DNA of 64,000 nucleotides, taken from assembly GCF_009877425.1 (NCBI RefSeq), contig NZ_WXEY01000020.1:1-64000 (forward strand). Direction: 5' to 3'. Position 1 is the stretch's first letter. Each line of letters starts with the position of its first letter. This stretch comes from Heliomicrobium undosum. GTDB lineage: Bacteria > Bacillota > Desulfitobacteriia > Heliobacteriales > Heliobacteriaceae. The position numbers and the translations under genes are program-made. Below, piece by piece: positions 1-8,851 of this stretch. The notes below the pieces were generated by a model that searched no databases, had not been told where the DNA came from, and saw only the letters and a program-made list of their open reading frames with translations.

Positions 1-162
1 CGATTTTCAAGGACCAATCGACGCTGTCTATGGTTTTTACCCGTCAACGTTCTTGCGTCAACGAAGGATAGTTTATCACATTCATTGACCAGAAGTCAAC
101 TGGGTAATTCTTGTTTTTTTCGTCAGCGACAAGAAGTATCTTAGCACAGCAATGACAATTCG
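1..162. other. Intergenic region with repeated GTCAAC words
   Basis: No gene is supported here. The hexamer GTCAAC occurs at 43, 57, 95 and 162 on the plus strand, with a GTCAAT at 181, at irregular spacing. This lies just downstream of the yunB stop codon, so it is more likely related to whatever lies to the left of the window. Function unknown. Confidence 0.4.
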
Positions 163-867
163 TCAACTGCCATTTTTTAGGTCAATCGACGGATGGATGG
201 CTGACTCTCCACGCAAGTAGACGTTCGGAACGGCGCCGGAGATGATCGTTGTTGCGATGGGGATGCGCGTGCTGACGGGGATCTCCGATGAAACAAGGGG
301 TATGAGGATGCGAATTGAAGCTTCTACATGGAGATAGATCATATGCTTTGTTTGATTGATCCCGGCCTCTTCGAAGGATTCCACCGGCTCCACTTTTACG
401 TTGCCGATGGGCAGCATGCGCACATGCAACTGGGGACCCCATCCTGCCAACAGCCGGGCGCCTGTCATCTGTCCCAAGGGAATCTGGATATCCTTTTCAT
501 TCAGGTTCGATAGCGTCTGCTGCACGTCCATGGCCGTTTCTGCTGCCAGTTGATTGATGCGCAAGGTGTTCGGCTGCAGGAGGACGATGCGCCCCTCCTG
601 ATCCGTCTTATAGAAGATCAGATCGCGAAAGTTGGCGTCATTGGCGATGCGGCGCAGGATCGATTCATGGATCGCCTCCGTAGCAATGACCTTGCCTTGG
701 TTTTCGGCAACAGCGAGGATCGTATTCTTCATATTGACTTCTGCCAGCGTAAATAGGAACAGACACAGCAGCAGGAGCAATACGGGCGCTATCCAGTAGG
801 CCGGCGATCCCCGCCGTGTCCATCGTTCCCATCGCAATCGCCAGCGCAGCCAAAACAATTCTGCCAC
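163..867 (-). CDS. yunB: Sporulation protein YunB
   Basis: YunB-family sporulation protein, in Bacillus made in the mother cell during spore formation; its biochemical role is not known. The protein has one N-terminal membrane segment (the leucine-rich stretch after SPAYWIAPV) and a long extracytoplasmic region with the family patterns NMKNTILAVAENQGK and IPLGQMTGARLLAGWGP. The reading frame stays open up to a TTG at 957, but the GTG at 867 (VAELFWLRW) follows a GGCGGGG stretch and gives the usual length of about 235 residues; a TTG three codons further in is also possible. It is a monocistronic minus-strand gene separated from the toxin-like pair by a terminator. Family assignment is firm, the start is not. 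Confidence 0.85.
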   Translation of the reverse strand: MAELFWLRWRLRWERWTRRGSPAYWIAPVLLLLLCLFLFTLAEVNMKNTILAVAENQGKVIATEAIHESILRRIANDANFRDLIFYKTDQEGRIVLLQPNTLRINQLAAETAMDVQQTLSNLNEKDIQIPLGQMTGARLLAGWGPQLHVRMLPIGNVKVEPVESFEEAGINQTKHMIYLHVEASIRILIPLVSSEIPVSTRIPIATTIISGAVPNVYLRGESAIHPSIDLKNGS

Positions 868-1023
868 CCCCCGCCTAGTCAGACTATGCTCAACTGCCCG
901 GCAGGGTGATCGCCCATACCTGAAAAAGGTATAGAATGCGCGGCTCCTGCAATCCAACGTTGCTTCTGGGCTCCGATAAAACTTCCATGACGCGTAGAGT
1001 CACAGGCTATGAAGAAAACCACA

Positions 1024-1070
1024 TAAAAAAGCCGAATCGCCCCCGTTTACGCAAGGGTTTGCGATTCGGC
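1024..1070 (-). terminator. Rho-independent terminator after the toxin-like pair
   Basis: Stem GCCGAATCGC / GCGATTCGGC (1031-1040 with 1061-1070), followed on the minus strand by a run of seven T. It ends the transcript of the 1448-2107 and 1086-1436 genes. Confidence 0.8.
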
Positions 1071-1085
1071 GATTCGGGTTGTCCA

Positions 1086-1436
1086 TCACTTGGTCCAACT
1101 GTGTCCAACAACCTGCCAATGGCGATCGATGTGATATTGGATTCCCGATAGGTTGGTTACGATCAGTTCGTCACCGGCAACGGCCACGCTGACATATAGA
1201 TCGCTGGCGCCGGTGATCTCGTTTATCCGCCGGTGGATATCGCCATTTTTGTTTAAGACATAGACGTTATCTTCGGGCTGTTCTCGCAGGTTGACCCCCT
1301 TTGCGCTCGTTGGCCGGTCCAGCAGGTGGACGACAAGGGCGTTGGCGAAAGGGTACACATCGAATATGTTATGACCGAAGTCAATCTTTTTGCCGGCGAT
1401 CATGAGGACGGTTTGAGCAAATTGGCAGTCGTTCAT
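1086..1436 (-). CDS. Small protein, possible immunity partner of the secreted toxin-like protein
   Basis: A 116-residue cytoplasmic protein with no signal peptide. It starts 11 bases after the stop of the secreted toxin-like gene, and its AAAGGGG ribosome binding site overlaps the end of that gene, so the two are transcribed and probably translated together. The C-terminal half (NVYVLNKNGDIHRRI, then GIQYHID and a final TK) has the pattern I associate with small beta-rich proteins that often follow polymorphic toxin genes. I cannot name a family with certainty. The immunity role is inferred from position, size and lack of a signal peptide; the protein could equally be an unrelated small protein. 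Confidence 0.6.
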   Translation of the reverse strand: MNDCQFAQTVLMIAGKKIDFGHNIFDVYPFANALVVHLLDRPTSAKGVNLREQPEDNVYVLNKNGDIHRRINEITGASDLYVSVAVAGDELIVTNLSGIQYHIDRHWQVVGHSWTK

Positions 1437-1447
1437 CGCAGACCCCT

Positions 1448-2107
1448 TTACCGGTACATGGGTGTTCCTTCCGAAAAAATGCCGATTCTCTGTCCGAGCA
1501 TGTCAAACTGCACACCGCCACCGGCGCCCCAGCCTTCAATGGGACCGGCGATCCCGCATTCGATGACATCGTTTTGCTCCAGTGTGACTGTGCAGACACG
1601 GGCAGGCAGGTTGGGCAGGGCAAATTTATCTTTGATCACAGCAGCCGGTAAATAGTTGCCCTTCCCGTCGATGATATCGCTCCGCTCCATCACCCAACCG
1701 CCGATCCTTCCGGAATCGCTGTCAGGAAAAACCCGCACAAAATTTGTTCCATGGGTGAGCCGGATCAGGTAGACCGTGGTCCCGCTCTTATAAGGCGGCT
1801 TATCATACCCGCGCGATTTCCAAAAGGCGTTGGTCACATCGGCCGGCATGGTCGTGATTTTAAAGTAGTTGATTTGCGCCAAGGCTTCTTGGATCTTCGC
1901 TTCGTCTGGATCCGTGACGGCCTTTGTCTCGGCGACGGCTAGCAGTTTCGGCGCTGCTGCCGCCACGTTCTGGATATTCTCCGTTCCGATCGCAGGCACG
2001 GTCACCCCTGTCGCGGCCAGACCGGCAGCCGGACTGATACTTAATGCCAGGGCCAGGATCGAGAACCAGAGGACCACCTTAGAATACCATCGCTTCCCCT
2101 TTACCAT
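1448..2107 (-). CDS. Secreted protein with a C-terminal TNT-like toxin domain
   Basis: A 219-residue protein with a clear signal peptide (basic start, hydrophobic core at about 12-28, cleavage near AAGLAA). The mature part carries, from about residue 95, the sequence FWKSRGYDKPPYKSGTTV, then FVRVF (Arg125), GGWVM, KDKFALPNLP and GAGGGVQFD (Gln200). This order (G-Y-x-x-P, F-V-R, K-F-A-L-P, GGG-x-Q) resembles C-terminal domains of polymorphic toxins related to the tuberculosis necrotizing toxin fold, whose founder is an NAD glycohydrolase. Here the domain forms nearly the whole secreted protein, with no long delivery region. Start ATG is preceded by GAGGAGG. The enzymatic activity is inferred from resemblance only. 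It is followed by a possible immunity gene. Confidence 0.6.
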   Translation of the reverse strand: MVKGKRWYSKVVLWFSILALALSISPAAGLAATGVTVPAIGTENIQNVAAAAPKLLAVAETKAVTDPDEAKIQEALAQINYFKITTMPADVTNAFWKSRGYDKPPYKSGTTVYLIRLTHGTNFVRVFPDSDSGRIGGWVMERSDIIDGKGNYLPAAVIKDKFALPNLPARVCTVTLEQNDVIECGIAGPIEGWGAGGGVQFDMLGQRIGIFSEGTPMYR

Positions 2108-2370
2108 TTGCCATCCTCCTCTTCAATTATAGTAAAATTTGCCTGTAATACATGTTCGATCAATCCTTATTAATTCCTTTATAATGAATAGGTCAAAGAG
2201 GGCGTTTTTTGTTGGTTTTATCAACTGTGAAAATCAAACTGAGTCTACCGTTAAAAACATGAGTATAGCGGTAAAAACAAAAGAAAGCCCGCCAGTCTTT
2301 TTCAGACTAACCGAGCTTTCACTGTAACCGACTTTCACTGGAACTGATGGAGCTTTCCCAAAGCGTCTCG
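2108..2370. other. Intergenic region between tyrS and the toxin-like gene
   Basis: About 260 AT-rich bases. They hold the tyrS terminator (2274-2320) and must hold the promoter of the toxin-like gene, but I see no convincing -35/-10 pair. A short plus-strand open frame here (2139-2327) has no ribosome binding site and no recognisable similarity. Confidence 0.5.
2274..2320 (-). terminator. tyrS terminator
   Basis: On the minus strand, a hairpin with outer stem GAAAGC/GCTTTC and inner stem AGTCT/AGACT is followed by TTTTGTTTTT. It lies 50 bases after the tyrS stop codon. Confidence 0.7.
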
Positions 2371-3624
2371 TCAAACGAGGACCAGACGGACAAACTTGCG
2401 CTTGCCAAGCCGGAGAAGCGTATTCCCCACCGGGATCATGGCGTTGAAATCCTTAACCGTCTCATTGTCGACTTTGACGGCTCCCTCCGTGATTTTGCGC
2501 CGCGCCTCCCCGTTAGAAGCAGCCATACCGGATAGAACGAGCGCCTTGACCAGCCCGACCGTGCCATCATGGATGTGTTCAGCAGGGACGATGAAATCAG
2601 GGATCTCATCGGGCAGTTCTTTTTTCTGGAATATGTTGATGAATTCATCTTGGGCCGCCTGGGCCGCCTCGTCCCCGTGAAAGAGCGCTACAATCTCTCT
2701 CGCAAGCCGCATCTTCGCATCGCGCGGATGCAAGGCGCCGCTCTTCAGCCCTTCGGCGATCGACTGGATCTCCTCGGCGGGCACCCGGGTCACCAACTCG
2801 AAATAGCGAACCATCAACTCATCAGCAATGGACATGGTCTTGCCGTAGATCTCCCGCGGCGACTCGTTGACACCGATGTAATTCCCCAGGCTCTTGCTCA
2901 TCTTGTTGACGCCGTCGAGCCCTTCCAGGATCGGCATCATCAGGGCCACCTGCGGTTCCTGGCCGTATTCCTTCTGGAGAACCCGCCCGACGAGCAGGTT
3001 GAACTTCTGGTCTGTGCCGCCCAGTTCCACATCGGCCCGCAGCGCCACCGAGTCATAACCCTGCATCAGAGGATAAAAGAGCTCATGGACGCCGATGGGC
3101 AGGTTCTCGCGCATCCGCTTGGAAAAATCGTCCCGCTCCAACATGCGAGCCACCGTGTACTTGGCCGCCAACTGCAGGATATCTGCGAAGTTCAGCGGCT
3201 GCAGCCAGTGGGAGTTAAAGGTCATCTCCGTCTTAGCGGGATCGAGGACCTTGAAAATCTGTTCCTTATAGGTGGCCGCGTTGCGGTTGACCTCTTCTTC
3301 GGTCAACTGCTTACGCGTTTCCGACTTCCCTGACGGATCACCGACGCGGCCGGTGAAATCGCCGATGACGATGACCACCTGATGACCGAGATCCTGAAAA
3401 TCGCGAAGTTTCCGCAGGACGACCGTGTGGCCTAGGTGGATGTCAGGCGCCGTCGGATCGAGGCCCAGCTTCACCCGCAACGGACGCCGATTCACAATGG
3501 CGTCTTCGAGCTTTTTGACAAGATCCTCTTCCGGTACGATTTCGGCGGTGCCCCGCCGGATCAACGCCAGTTGGCGATCAATTTCATCTTGAATATGTTT
3601 AGGCAAAACCTTCGTCTCGGACAA
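2371..3624 (-). CDS. tyrS: Tyrosyl-tRNA synthetase
   Basis: Class I aminoacyl-tRNA synthetase charging tRNA-Tyr in the cytoplasm. The HIGH-type motif appears as HLGHT after the typical GLDPTAPDI, and KMSKS is intact ([13 protein letters not shown]). The C-terminal 65 residues form an S4 RNA-binding domain ([18 protein letters not shown]). At 417 residues it has the normal length. I chose the TTG at 3624 ([10 protein letters not shown]) because a purine-rich GGGAGGGGGAGAAGG stands directly in front of it; the frame runs on to 3738, but the additional residues are Arg/Ala-rich and atypical for the family. No T-box is seen upstream, only a GC-rich hairpin. The sequence looks like the TyrZ-type rather than the classical Bacillus TyrS. 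Confidence 0.95.
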   Translation of the reverse strand: MSETKVLPKHIQDEIDRQLALIRRGTAEIVPEEDLVKKLEDAIVNRRPLRVKLGLDPTAPDIHLGHTVVLRKLRDFQDLGHQVVIVIGDFTGRVGDPSGKSETRKQLTEEEVNRNAATYKEQIFKVLDPAKTEMTFNSHWLQPLNFADILQLAAKYTVARMLERDDFSKRMRENLPIGVHELFYPLMQGYDSVALRADVELGGTDQKFNLLVGRVLQKEYGQEPQVALMMPILEGLDGVNKMSKSLGNYIGVNESPREIYGKTMSIADELMVRYFELVTRVPAEEIQSIAEGLKSGALHPRDAKMRLAREIVALFHGDEAAQAAQDEFINIFQKKELPDEIPDFIVPAEHIHDGTVGLVKALVLSGMAASNGEARRKITEGAVKVDNETVKDFNAMIPVGNTLLRLGKRKFVRLVLV

Positions 3625-3639
3625 CCTTCTCCCCCTCCC

Positions 3640-3658
3640 GCGCGCCCTAGCGGCGCGC
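3640..3658 (-). promoter_or_regulatory. GC-rich hairpin in the tyrS leader
   Basis: Perfect inverted repeat GCGCGCC / GGCGCGC with a five-base loop, placed directly upstream of the tyrS ribosome binding site. It could control translation or transcript stability. There is no U-run, so it is not a terminator. Confidence 0.45.
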
Positions 3659-3757
3659 CGCACGTCGAGGAACCCCTCAAATACTTTGCCCATTTTATCA
3701 TGTTTTTCCACCTCTTTCAACAAAGACAGCCTGTCCATTTCTCCACACTGTCACCTA

Positions 3758-3766
3758 TGCTATAAT
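3758..3766 (+). promoter_or_regulatory. Promoter of the penicillin-binding protein gene
   Basis: Extended -10 element TGCTATAAT, 36 bases before the GTG start at 3802. The -35 region is poor (TTTCTC), which is usual with an extended -10. Confidence 0.55.
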
Positions 3767-3801
3767 ATGCCTAGTTTTAACGCCACAAAGGAGGCTGTTT
3801 C

Positions 3802-6291
3802 GTGGAATCGGAAAACCGCCAGCCGAACAAAAAAGAATCTCTCTCGCCTGGAACGTCCCAAAAAGGCGCCCGCAAAAAAATCCGCTGGCCCCGCATGATC
3901 TTGTTGATAGCGGCAGTGCTCATCGTTGCCACCATCGGCATCGGCTCCGGCCTCATCTTCGCCTGGGCCTTTGAAGCGCCCTCATTTAGTGCCGGCAATT
4001 TCGATGTACATACGACATCCGTCCTGTACGACGTAAACAAGCAAGAGTTCACCAAATTGCACGCCGGCGAAAACCGCACCCTTGTGGAAAACATCAACGA
4101 CGTGCCTCTCCAACTGCGCCAGGCCTTCCTGGCCATCGAGGACAACAAATTCTACGACCACCATGGCGTGGACGTGATCGCCAACATCCGTGCCGTCATC
4201 GCCAACATCACCGGCGGCTTTGGCTCTCAGGGGGCTTCTACGATCACACAGCAGTTGGTGAAGCTCACCTTCCTCACCCCGGAAAAGACGATCAAGCGGA
4301 AGGTCCAGGAACTCGTTTTGTCGATGCAACTGGAACGGCAGTACTCGAAGGACGAAATCTTCCTCATGTACCTAAACCGCATCAATTTCGGCGAAGGCGC
4401 TTACGGCGTGAAAGCTGCTGCTAAAACCTTTTTTGGCAAAGAACTGAAGGATTTGAAGCTTTCTGAAGCAGCGTTGCTGGCAGGCCTCCCCAACGCTCCC
4501 TCCAAATGGTCGCCCTATAAAAACCCTGATGGAGCGGAACAACGCCGGCAGTTGATCCTGACGCAGATGGCCAAGTACGGCTATATCACTAACGATGAAG
4601 CCGAGAAGGCAAAAAAGGCGCTGCCGCAATTGCTCGATCAGCCGAAGCGCTCTGTCGCCGGCAACGACATCAACTTACCCTATTTCACCGACGCCGTCAT
4701 CGAGGAGTGCATCGATAAGTACGGGATCACGGAAGACATGCTCTACAAGGGCGGACTCCGGATCTACACGACCGTCGACGCGAAGGTGCAGAAAGCGGCA
4801 GAAGCCGCCCTGTCCGATCCGAACAACTACCCGAAAGGCAAGGATAATGTGCCCATCCAGGCAGCCATCGCCGTGGTGGACCACAGCAACGGCGAGGTGC
4901 GGGCGATCGTCGGGGGCCGCGAGTACACGGCCCGGCGCGGATTGAACCGCGCCACGTCGCAAATGCGCCAGCCCGGTTCCGTCTTCAAACCGATAGCCGT
5001 CTACGGCCCTGCCCTGGAAAAAGGGCGTTCGCCGGCAACGGTCCTTGATGATGTGCCCACCCGCTATGGCAGTTATGAGCCCGGCAACTACGACGGCCAA
5101 TTCCGCGGCCTGATCAACATGCGCGAGGCGATCCGCCTCTCCGTCAACATCTACGCTGTCAAGATGCTCAACGAGATCGGTGTGCAAAACGGTTTTGCCT
5201 TTGCCCGCAATCTGGGCATTACCAACATGGACGAAAAGAACGACATGAACCTCCCCCTGGCGTTAGGGGGCCTTTCCAAAGGAACGAATCCGCTGGAACT
5301 GGCCGGCGCCTACGGCGCCTTCGCCAACAAAGGCGTTTGGATCGAGCCGCACCTGATCGTGAAAGTGGAAGACCGCGACGGCAAAGCGCTGGTGGAGGTC
5401 AAGCCCAAGCGCCAGGTGGCCATGAAAGAGACGACCGCCTACCTGATGACCCATATGCTGCAGACCGTCATCAGTTCCGGGACGGGGACGAACGCCCAGC
5501 TTGACCGGCCGGCCGGCGGCAAAACGGGCACGACAGAACTGCCCAGAGAGATCTTCGGCAACATCACCGGCAACAAGGACGCCTGGTTTGCCGGGATTAC
5601 GCCGGAACTGTCGGGTGTCGTCTGGATGGGCTATGACAAGACCGATCAGAACCATTACATGTACAAAACGTACGGCGGCTCCTATCCGGCGCAGATGTGG
5701 CGCTCCGTCATGAGCAAGGCCCTCCAGGGCGTTCCCGTCAAAGGGTTCGAACGTCCGCCCGGCATCGTCGAGGTCAATGTGGATATCAAGTCTGGCCTGT
5801 TGCCGAGTTCGCTGACGCCGCCTGATTTTGTCGAAACTGAACTGTTTGAGGAATCAACGGCGCCGACGCAGACGAGCAACGTCTGGGTTCAGGTCGACAT
5901 CAACGCTGACACAGGTCTTCCCACCAAACCAGGAGACAAGGCTTCACACATTGAGCGTAAAATTTTCTTGAAACGCCCCGACGGTTACGACCCCAATCGC
6001 CCACCGGCTGATGCCGAACTGGAGGCGCCTGCCGGGGCAGCGCCTTCAGGGACCACCGGAACTGCGCCCAATTCGACCACCCCAGGCGCGACCAACGATG
6101 CGCCTGCTCTTCCGGCCCCTCCCCCTTCAACGACCTCACCTTCAGGGACGAACGGAACAACCCACGCCCCGCCGGCAGGCGGAACAGGGACTGCGAAAAG
6201 CGGGACTTCAACAAATGGTGGCAACGCCAAAACCACGAACGGTTCCGCCGTTCCGCCCACCCCCTCGGGCGTGGGCGGGCCCCAAGGATAA
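3802..6291 (+). CDS. Class A penicillin-binding protein (PBP1A family)
   Basis: Bifunctional cell wall synthase of 829 residues, anchored by one membrane helix (about 31-55) and acting outside the membrane. The glycosyltransferase domain GT51 (about 75-250) has AFLAIEDNKFYDHHG, GASTITQQL and the chain-elongation motif RKVQELVLSMQLE. The transpeptidase domain holds SVFK (SxxK, in RQPGSVFKPI), SVN (SxN) and KTGT. After about residue 690 there is a low-complexity Pro/Thr/Gly/Ser tail, as in many Gram-positive PBP1 proteins. GTG start at 3802 is set by AAAGGAGG eight bases upstream. It is transcribed on its own from the promoter at 3758 and stops at the terminator at 6364. All catalytic motifs are present. 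Confidence 0.95.
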   Translation: MESENRQPNKKESLSPGTSQKGARKKIRWPRMILLIAAVLIVATIGIGSGLIFAWAFEAPSFSAGNFDVHTTSVLYDVNKQEFTKLHAGENRTLVENINDVPLQLRQAFLAIEDNKFYDHHGVDVIANIRAVIANITGGFGSQGASTITQQLVKLTFLTPEKTIKRKVQELVLSMQLERQYSKDEIFLMYLNRINFGEGAYGVKAAAKTFFGKELKDLKLSEAALLAGLPNAPSKWSPYKNPDGAEQRRQLILTQMAKYGYITNDEAEKAKKALPQLLDQPKRSVAGNDINLPYFTDAVIEECIDKYGITEDMLYKGGLRIYTTVDAKVQKAAEAALSDPNNYPKGKDNVPIQAAIAVVDHSNGEVRAIVGGREYTARRGLNRATSQMRQPGSVFKPIAVYGPALEKGRSPATVLDDVPTRYGSYEPGNYDGQFRGLINMREAIRLSVNIYAVKMLNEIGVQNGFAFARNLGITNMDEKNDMNLPLALGGLSKGTNPLELAGAYGAFANKGVWIEPHLIVKVEDRDGKALVEVKPKRQVAMKETTAYLMTHMLQTVISSGTGTNAQLDRPAGGKTGTTELPREIFGNITGNKDAWFAGITPELSGVVWMGYDKTDQNHYMYKTYGGSYPAQMWRSVMSKALQGVPVKGFERPPGIVEVNVDIKSGLLPSSLTPPDFVETELFEESTAPTQTSNVWVQVDINADTGLPTKPGDKASHIERKIFLKRPDGYDPNRPPADAELEAPAGAAPSGTTGTAPNSTTPGATNDAPALPAPPPSTTSPSGTNGTTHAPPAGGTGTAKSGTSTNGGNAKTTNGSAVPPTPSGVGGPQG

Positions 6292-6363
6292 ACAGCGTCA
6301 AGCAGGCGAAAGCACGCCGCAACAAAAAAGCTTTGCCATCAGCATACGTCAACTTTGCATCCC

Positions 6364-6397
6364 GAGCCTGAACGCATCCCGTTCGGGCTCTTTTTTC
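6364..6397 (+). terminator. Terminator between the PBP gene and the two-component operon
   Basis: Stem GAGCCTGAACG / CGTTCGGGCTC (one wobble pair) followed by TTTTTT. It lies just ahead of the response regulator ribosome binding site, so the two-component genes may need read-through or a promoter within the leader. Confidence 0.75.
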
Positions 6398-6412
6398 AAG
6401 GGGAGAGGATTT

Positions 6413-7252
6413 ATGACCCGGATTTATATCGCCGACGATGAACCGCCGATTTTGGAACTGATCCGCCGTTACCTGGAGAAGGAAGGTTTTGAAGCGATCA
6501 CCTTCACCAACGGCGATGACTTGCTGGCCGCTTGTGCGCAGGATGCCCCTGACCTGGTCATCCTTGATATCATGATGCCGGGAACGAGCGGCCTGGATGT
6601 CTGCAAGACCCTCCGTCGTGACAGCGATGTGCCCATCATCATCGTATCGGCCAAGGATGACGAAATCGACCGGATCCTGGGCTTGGAGCTGGGCGGTGAC
6701 GACTACCTCTCCAAACCCTTTAGCCCCAGGGAACTCGTGGTTCGCGTCAAGAACATCCTGCGCAGGGTCCGGGTGAAGTCCGCAGGTGCGGCAAATCCCA
6801 CTGGCGCGGTAAGTCCTGTAGGCAACGATCCGGACGCCCGATCAGCACCGGTTTTTTCTGATGCGCCACAACCGGCGATAGGCTCATCGGAATCGGCGCA
6901 AGCGACAACAGGCGCACCAATGACAGAGGCTCCGGTGTCCGCCTGTCATGATCTACGGATCGACCTGGACGAACGACGGATCACAGGTCCGAACGGGGAG
7001 ATCGACCTGACAGCCAAAGAGTTTGACCTGCTTTCCTTCCTGGCGAAGCACAAGAAAAAGGTCTTCACGCGGGAACAACTGCTGGATCAGATCTGGGGCT
7101 ACCATTTCGCCGGTAACCCGCGTTCCGTCGATGACCTTGTCAAGCGGTTGCGCAAAAAGCTCGCCCAGAGCGGTTCCACCCTGGAGATCAAAACCGTATG
7201 GGGCTATGGGTACAAGATCGACGATCCTTCGGCAGGCCAAGGAAAAGGGTAG
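6413..7252 (+). CDS. OmpR/PhoB-family response regulator with a long linker
   Basis: DNA-binding response regulator of 279 residues. The N-terminal receiver domain (1-120) has the acidic pair DDE, the phospho-acceptor Asp in DLVILDIMMPG, the conserved Ser/Thr region IIIVSAKDD and Lys in YLSKPFSP. The C-terminal winged helix (about 180-275) has the usual LTAKEFDLLSFLAKHKKKVF and GYGYKID ending. Between them lies an unusually long linker of about 60 residues rich in Ala, Pro, Ser and Thr (VKSAGAANPTGAVSPVG onward); most relatives have 5-20. Start ATG follows GGGGAGAGG. Five bases separate it from the histidine kinase gene, which is its partner. Confidence 0.92.
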   Translation: MTRIYIADDEPPILELIRRYLEKEGFEAITFTNGDDLLAACAQDAPDLVILDIMMPGTSGLDVCKTLRRDSDVPIIIVSAKDDEIDRILGLELGGDDYLSKPFSPRELVVRVKNILRRVRVKSAGAANPTGAVSPVGNDPDARSAPVFSDAPQPAIGSSESAQATTGAPMTEAPVSACHDLRIDLDERRITGPNGEIDLTAKEFDLLSFLAKHKKKVFTREQLLDQIWGYHFAGNPRSVDDLVKRLRKKLAQSGSTLEIKTVWGYGYKIDDPSAGQGKG

Positions 7253-7257
7253 GCACT

Positions 7258-8715
7258 ATGCGAAAAGAGATGGACGGCATGGACAAAAAAACAGGCGCTT
7301 TCCCCCGGATTTCCTTAGGCCAACGCATCACCATCAGCTACTTCATCCTTCTGCTCCTGGCCTTTCTCATCGCCGGCGGCTCCTTCAACACCCTCACCCG
7401 CCAGTTCCTGATCCGCGAAACAAAAGAGAACCTGCGCGAACAAGGCAACGTCATCGTAACCATGTTTAAACGGACATCGGCCTTGCCGGAACAGAATGAA
7501 CTGCGGACAGGACGCGTCTTAGCCAACCTGGTCGACGCCGAATCGGTCATCATCGACAATAAGGGCGTCATCATCGCCTCAAACCGCCCCCGCCGGTTTC
7601 CTGCCGGCGACGTTCTGGTCTACCCTCGAATGAAGACCGTTTTAGGGGGCAGTGAAGAGTCCGACCTCTGGACCGACCGCGACCGGGACATGGTCGCCGT
7701 CGGTCTTCCCTTGCGAAATAGAGAAGGCGCCGTCATGGGTGGCCTTTTCCTCTTTTCACAACTGGAAGGCATTGACACCATGGGACGACAGATCAACCGC
7801 GCCTTGTTCAAAGGTCTCCTGCTCTCCGGACTGATCGCTCTCGTCATCGGCGTCTTTCTCTCCCGGTCCATCTCCCGTCCCGCCCGGAACCTGTCTGCCG
7901 CGGCCCTGGCCCTTGCCCGCCGGCGCTATGACACGGAACTGCCCGTCGACCGCGCCGACGAACTGGGTGAAGTCGCCCGCTCCTTTGCGCTTATGCGAGA
8001 CCGCATCCAGCGCTACGATGAAACGCAGCGCGCCTTCTTACAAACAGCTTCCCACGAGTTGAAGACGCCCCTCATGTCCATCCAAGGATATGCCGAGGGG
8101 ATTAAAGACGGCGTCTTCGAAGGAGAAGAGGCGGAAAAAGGGCTCGATACGATCATCGCCGAGAGCCAGCGGCTAAAGGGGATCGTCGATGAAATGATCC
8201 TCCTGTCCAAGTTGGAATCACTCGACGGCTTGTACCGGTTCCAACCCCTCATGCTTTCTGAGGTAGCCCGTGAAGGGGTCGATAAAATACAGGGTCTTGC
8301 CTTGGAACTGGGCAAATCGCTCCACTTTTCAACCGGTTCCCATCCCTCCAGCGACCTTTTGCCGGTCGACCTTGTTTTCGGTGATAGAGAAAAACTGCTG
8401 CAGGCCCTCATTAACCTGTTGAGCAATGCCCTACGCCATGCCAAGGGCCATGTCTATGTCACCGCCTCGCCCGATTGTATTCAGGTTCTCGACGACGGCG
8501 CAGGCATCGAGCCCCAGGAACTTCCCCGGTTGTTCCAGCGTTTTTACAAGGGGAAACGCGGCGATACCGGTTTGGGGCTCTCCATCGCCCTGGCTATCGC
8601 AGAAAAACACGGCGGAACGATCACCGTCACAAACGCGCCCATGGGTGGCGCGCTCTTCGAACTGCGCCTTCCTCCATTACACAATTCTGCCGCAAACAGC
8701 GCCGCCCCGGCGTAG
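7258..8715 (+). CDS. Membrane sensor histidine kinase
   Basis: HAMP-type sensor kinase of 485 residues, partner of the preceding response regulator. Transmembrane segment one is near residues 25-45, an extracytoplasmic sensor region of about 135 residues follows, and segment two lies near 182-203. A HAMP domain leads to HisKA with the phospho-acceptor in SHELKTPLMSIQGYAEG, then the ATPase domain with N box LINLLSNALRHAKG, G1 DDGAGIEPQEL and G2 GLGLSIALAIAEKHGG. The ATG at 7258 lies five bases after the regulator stop; internal ATGs at 7270 and 7279 are alternatives. The stimulus is not evident. The downstream secreted protein suggests envelope stress. Confidence 0.92.
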   Translation: MRKEMDGMDKKTGAFPRISLGQRITISYFILLLLAFLIAGGSFNTLTRQFLIRETKENLREQGNVIVTMFKRTSALPEQNELRTGRVLANLVDAESVIIDNKGVIIASNRPRRFPAGDVLVYPRMKTVLGGSEESDLWTDRDRDMVAVGLPLRNREGAVMGGLFLFSQLEGIDTMGRQINRALFKGLLLSGLIALVIGVFLSRSISRPARNLSAAALALARRRYDTELPVDRADELGEVARSFALMRDRIQRYDETQRAFLQTASHELKTPLMSIQGYAEGIKDGVFEGEEAEKGLDTIIAESQRLKGIVDEMILLSKLESLDGLYRFQPLMLSEVAREGVDKIQGLALELGKSLHFSTGSHPSSDLLPVDLVFGDREKLLQALINLLSNALRHAKGHVYVTASPDCIQVLDDGAGIEPQELPRLFQRFYKGKRGDTGLGLSIALAIAEKHGGTITVTNAPMGGALFELRLPPLHNSAANSAAPA

Positions 8716-8729
8716 AAAGGGCTGCGATT

Positions 8730-8759
8730 TTCACAAAAATACCACAGTCATCCCATAAT
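8730..8759 (+). promoter_or_regulatory. Putative promoter of the secreted coiled-coil gene
   Basis: TTCACA (8730-8735) and CATAAT (8754-8759) with an 18-base spacer. It lies 93 bases ahead of the ATG at 8852, leaving space for a regulator binding site. Confidence 0.4.
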
Positions 8760-8851
8760 GGCGCCACAATCGACGACTAGAATAAAAATCGCCGGGACAC
8801 AACAGCGCCTTGCCCGGAAAGAACACAACGGTGTAAAGGAGGAAAGCCGCC

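Noticed and set aside
2139-2327. 62-codon plus-strand open frame between the toxin-like gene and tyrS
   Set aside because: No ribosome binding site, no similarity, and it overlaps the tyrS terminator.
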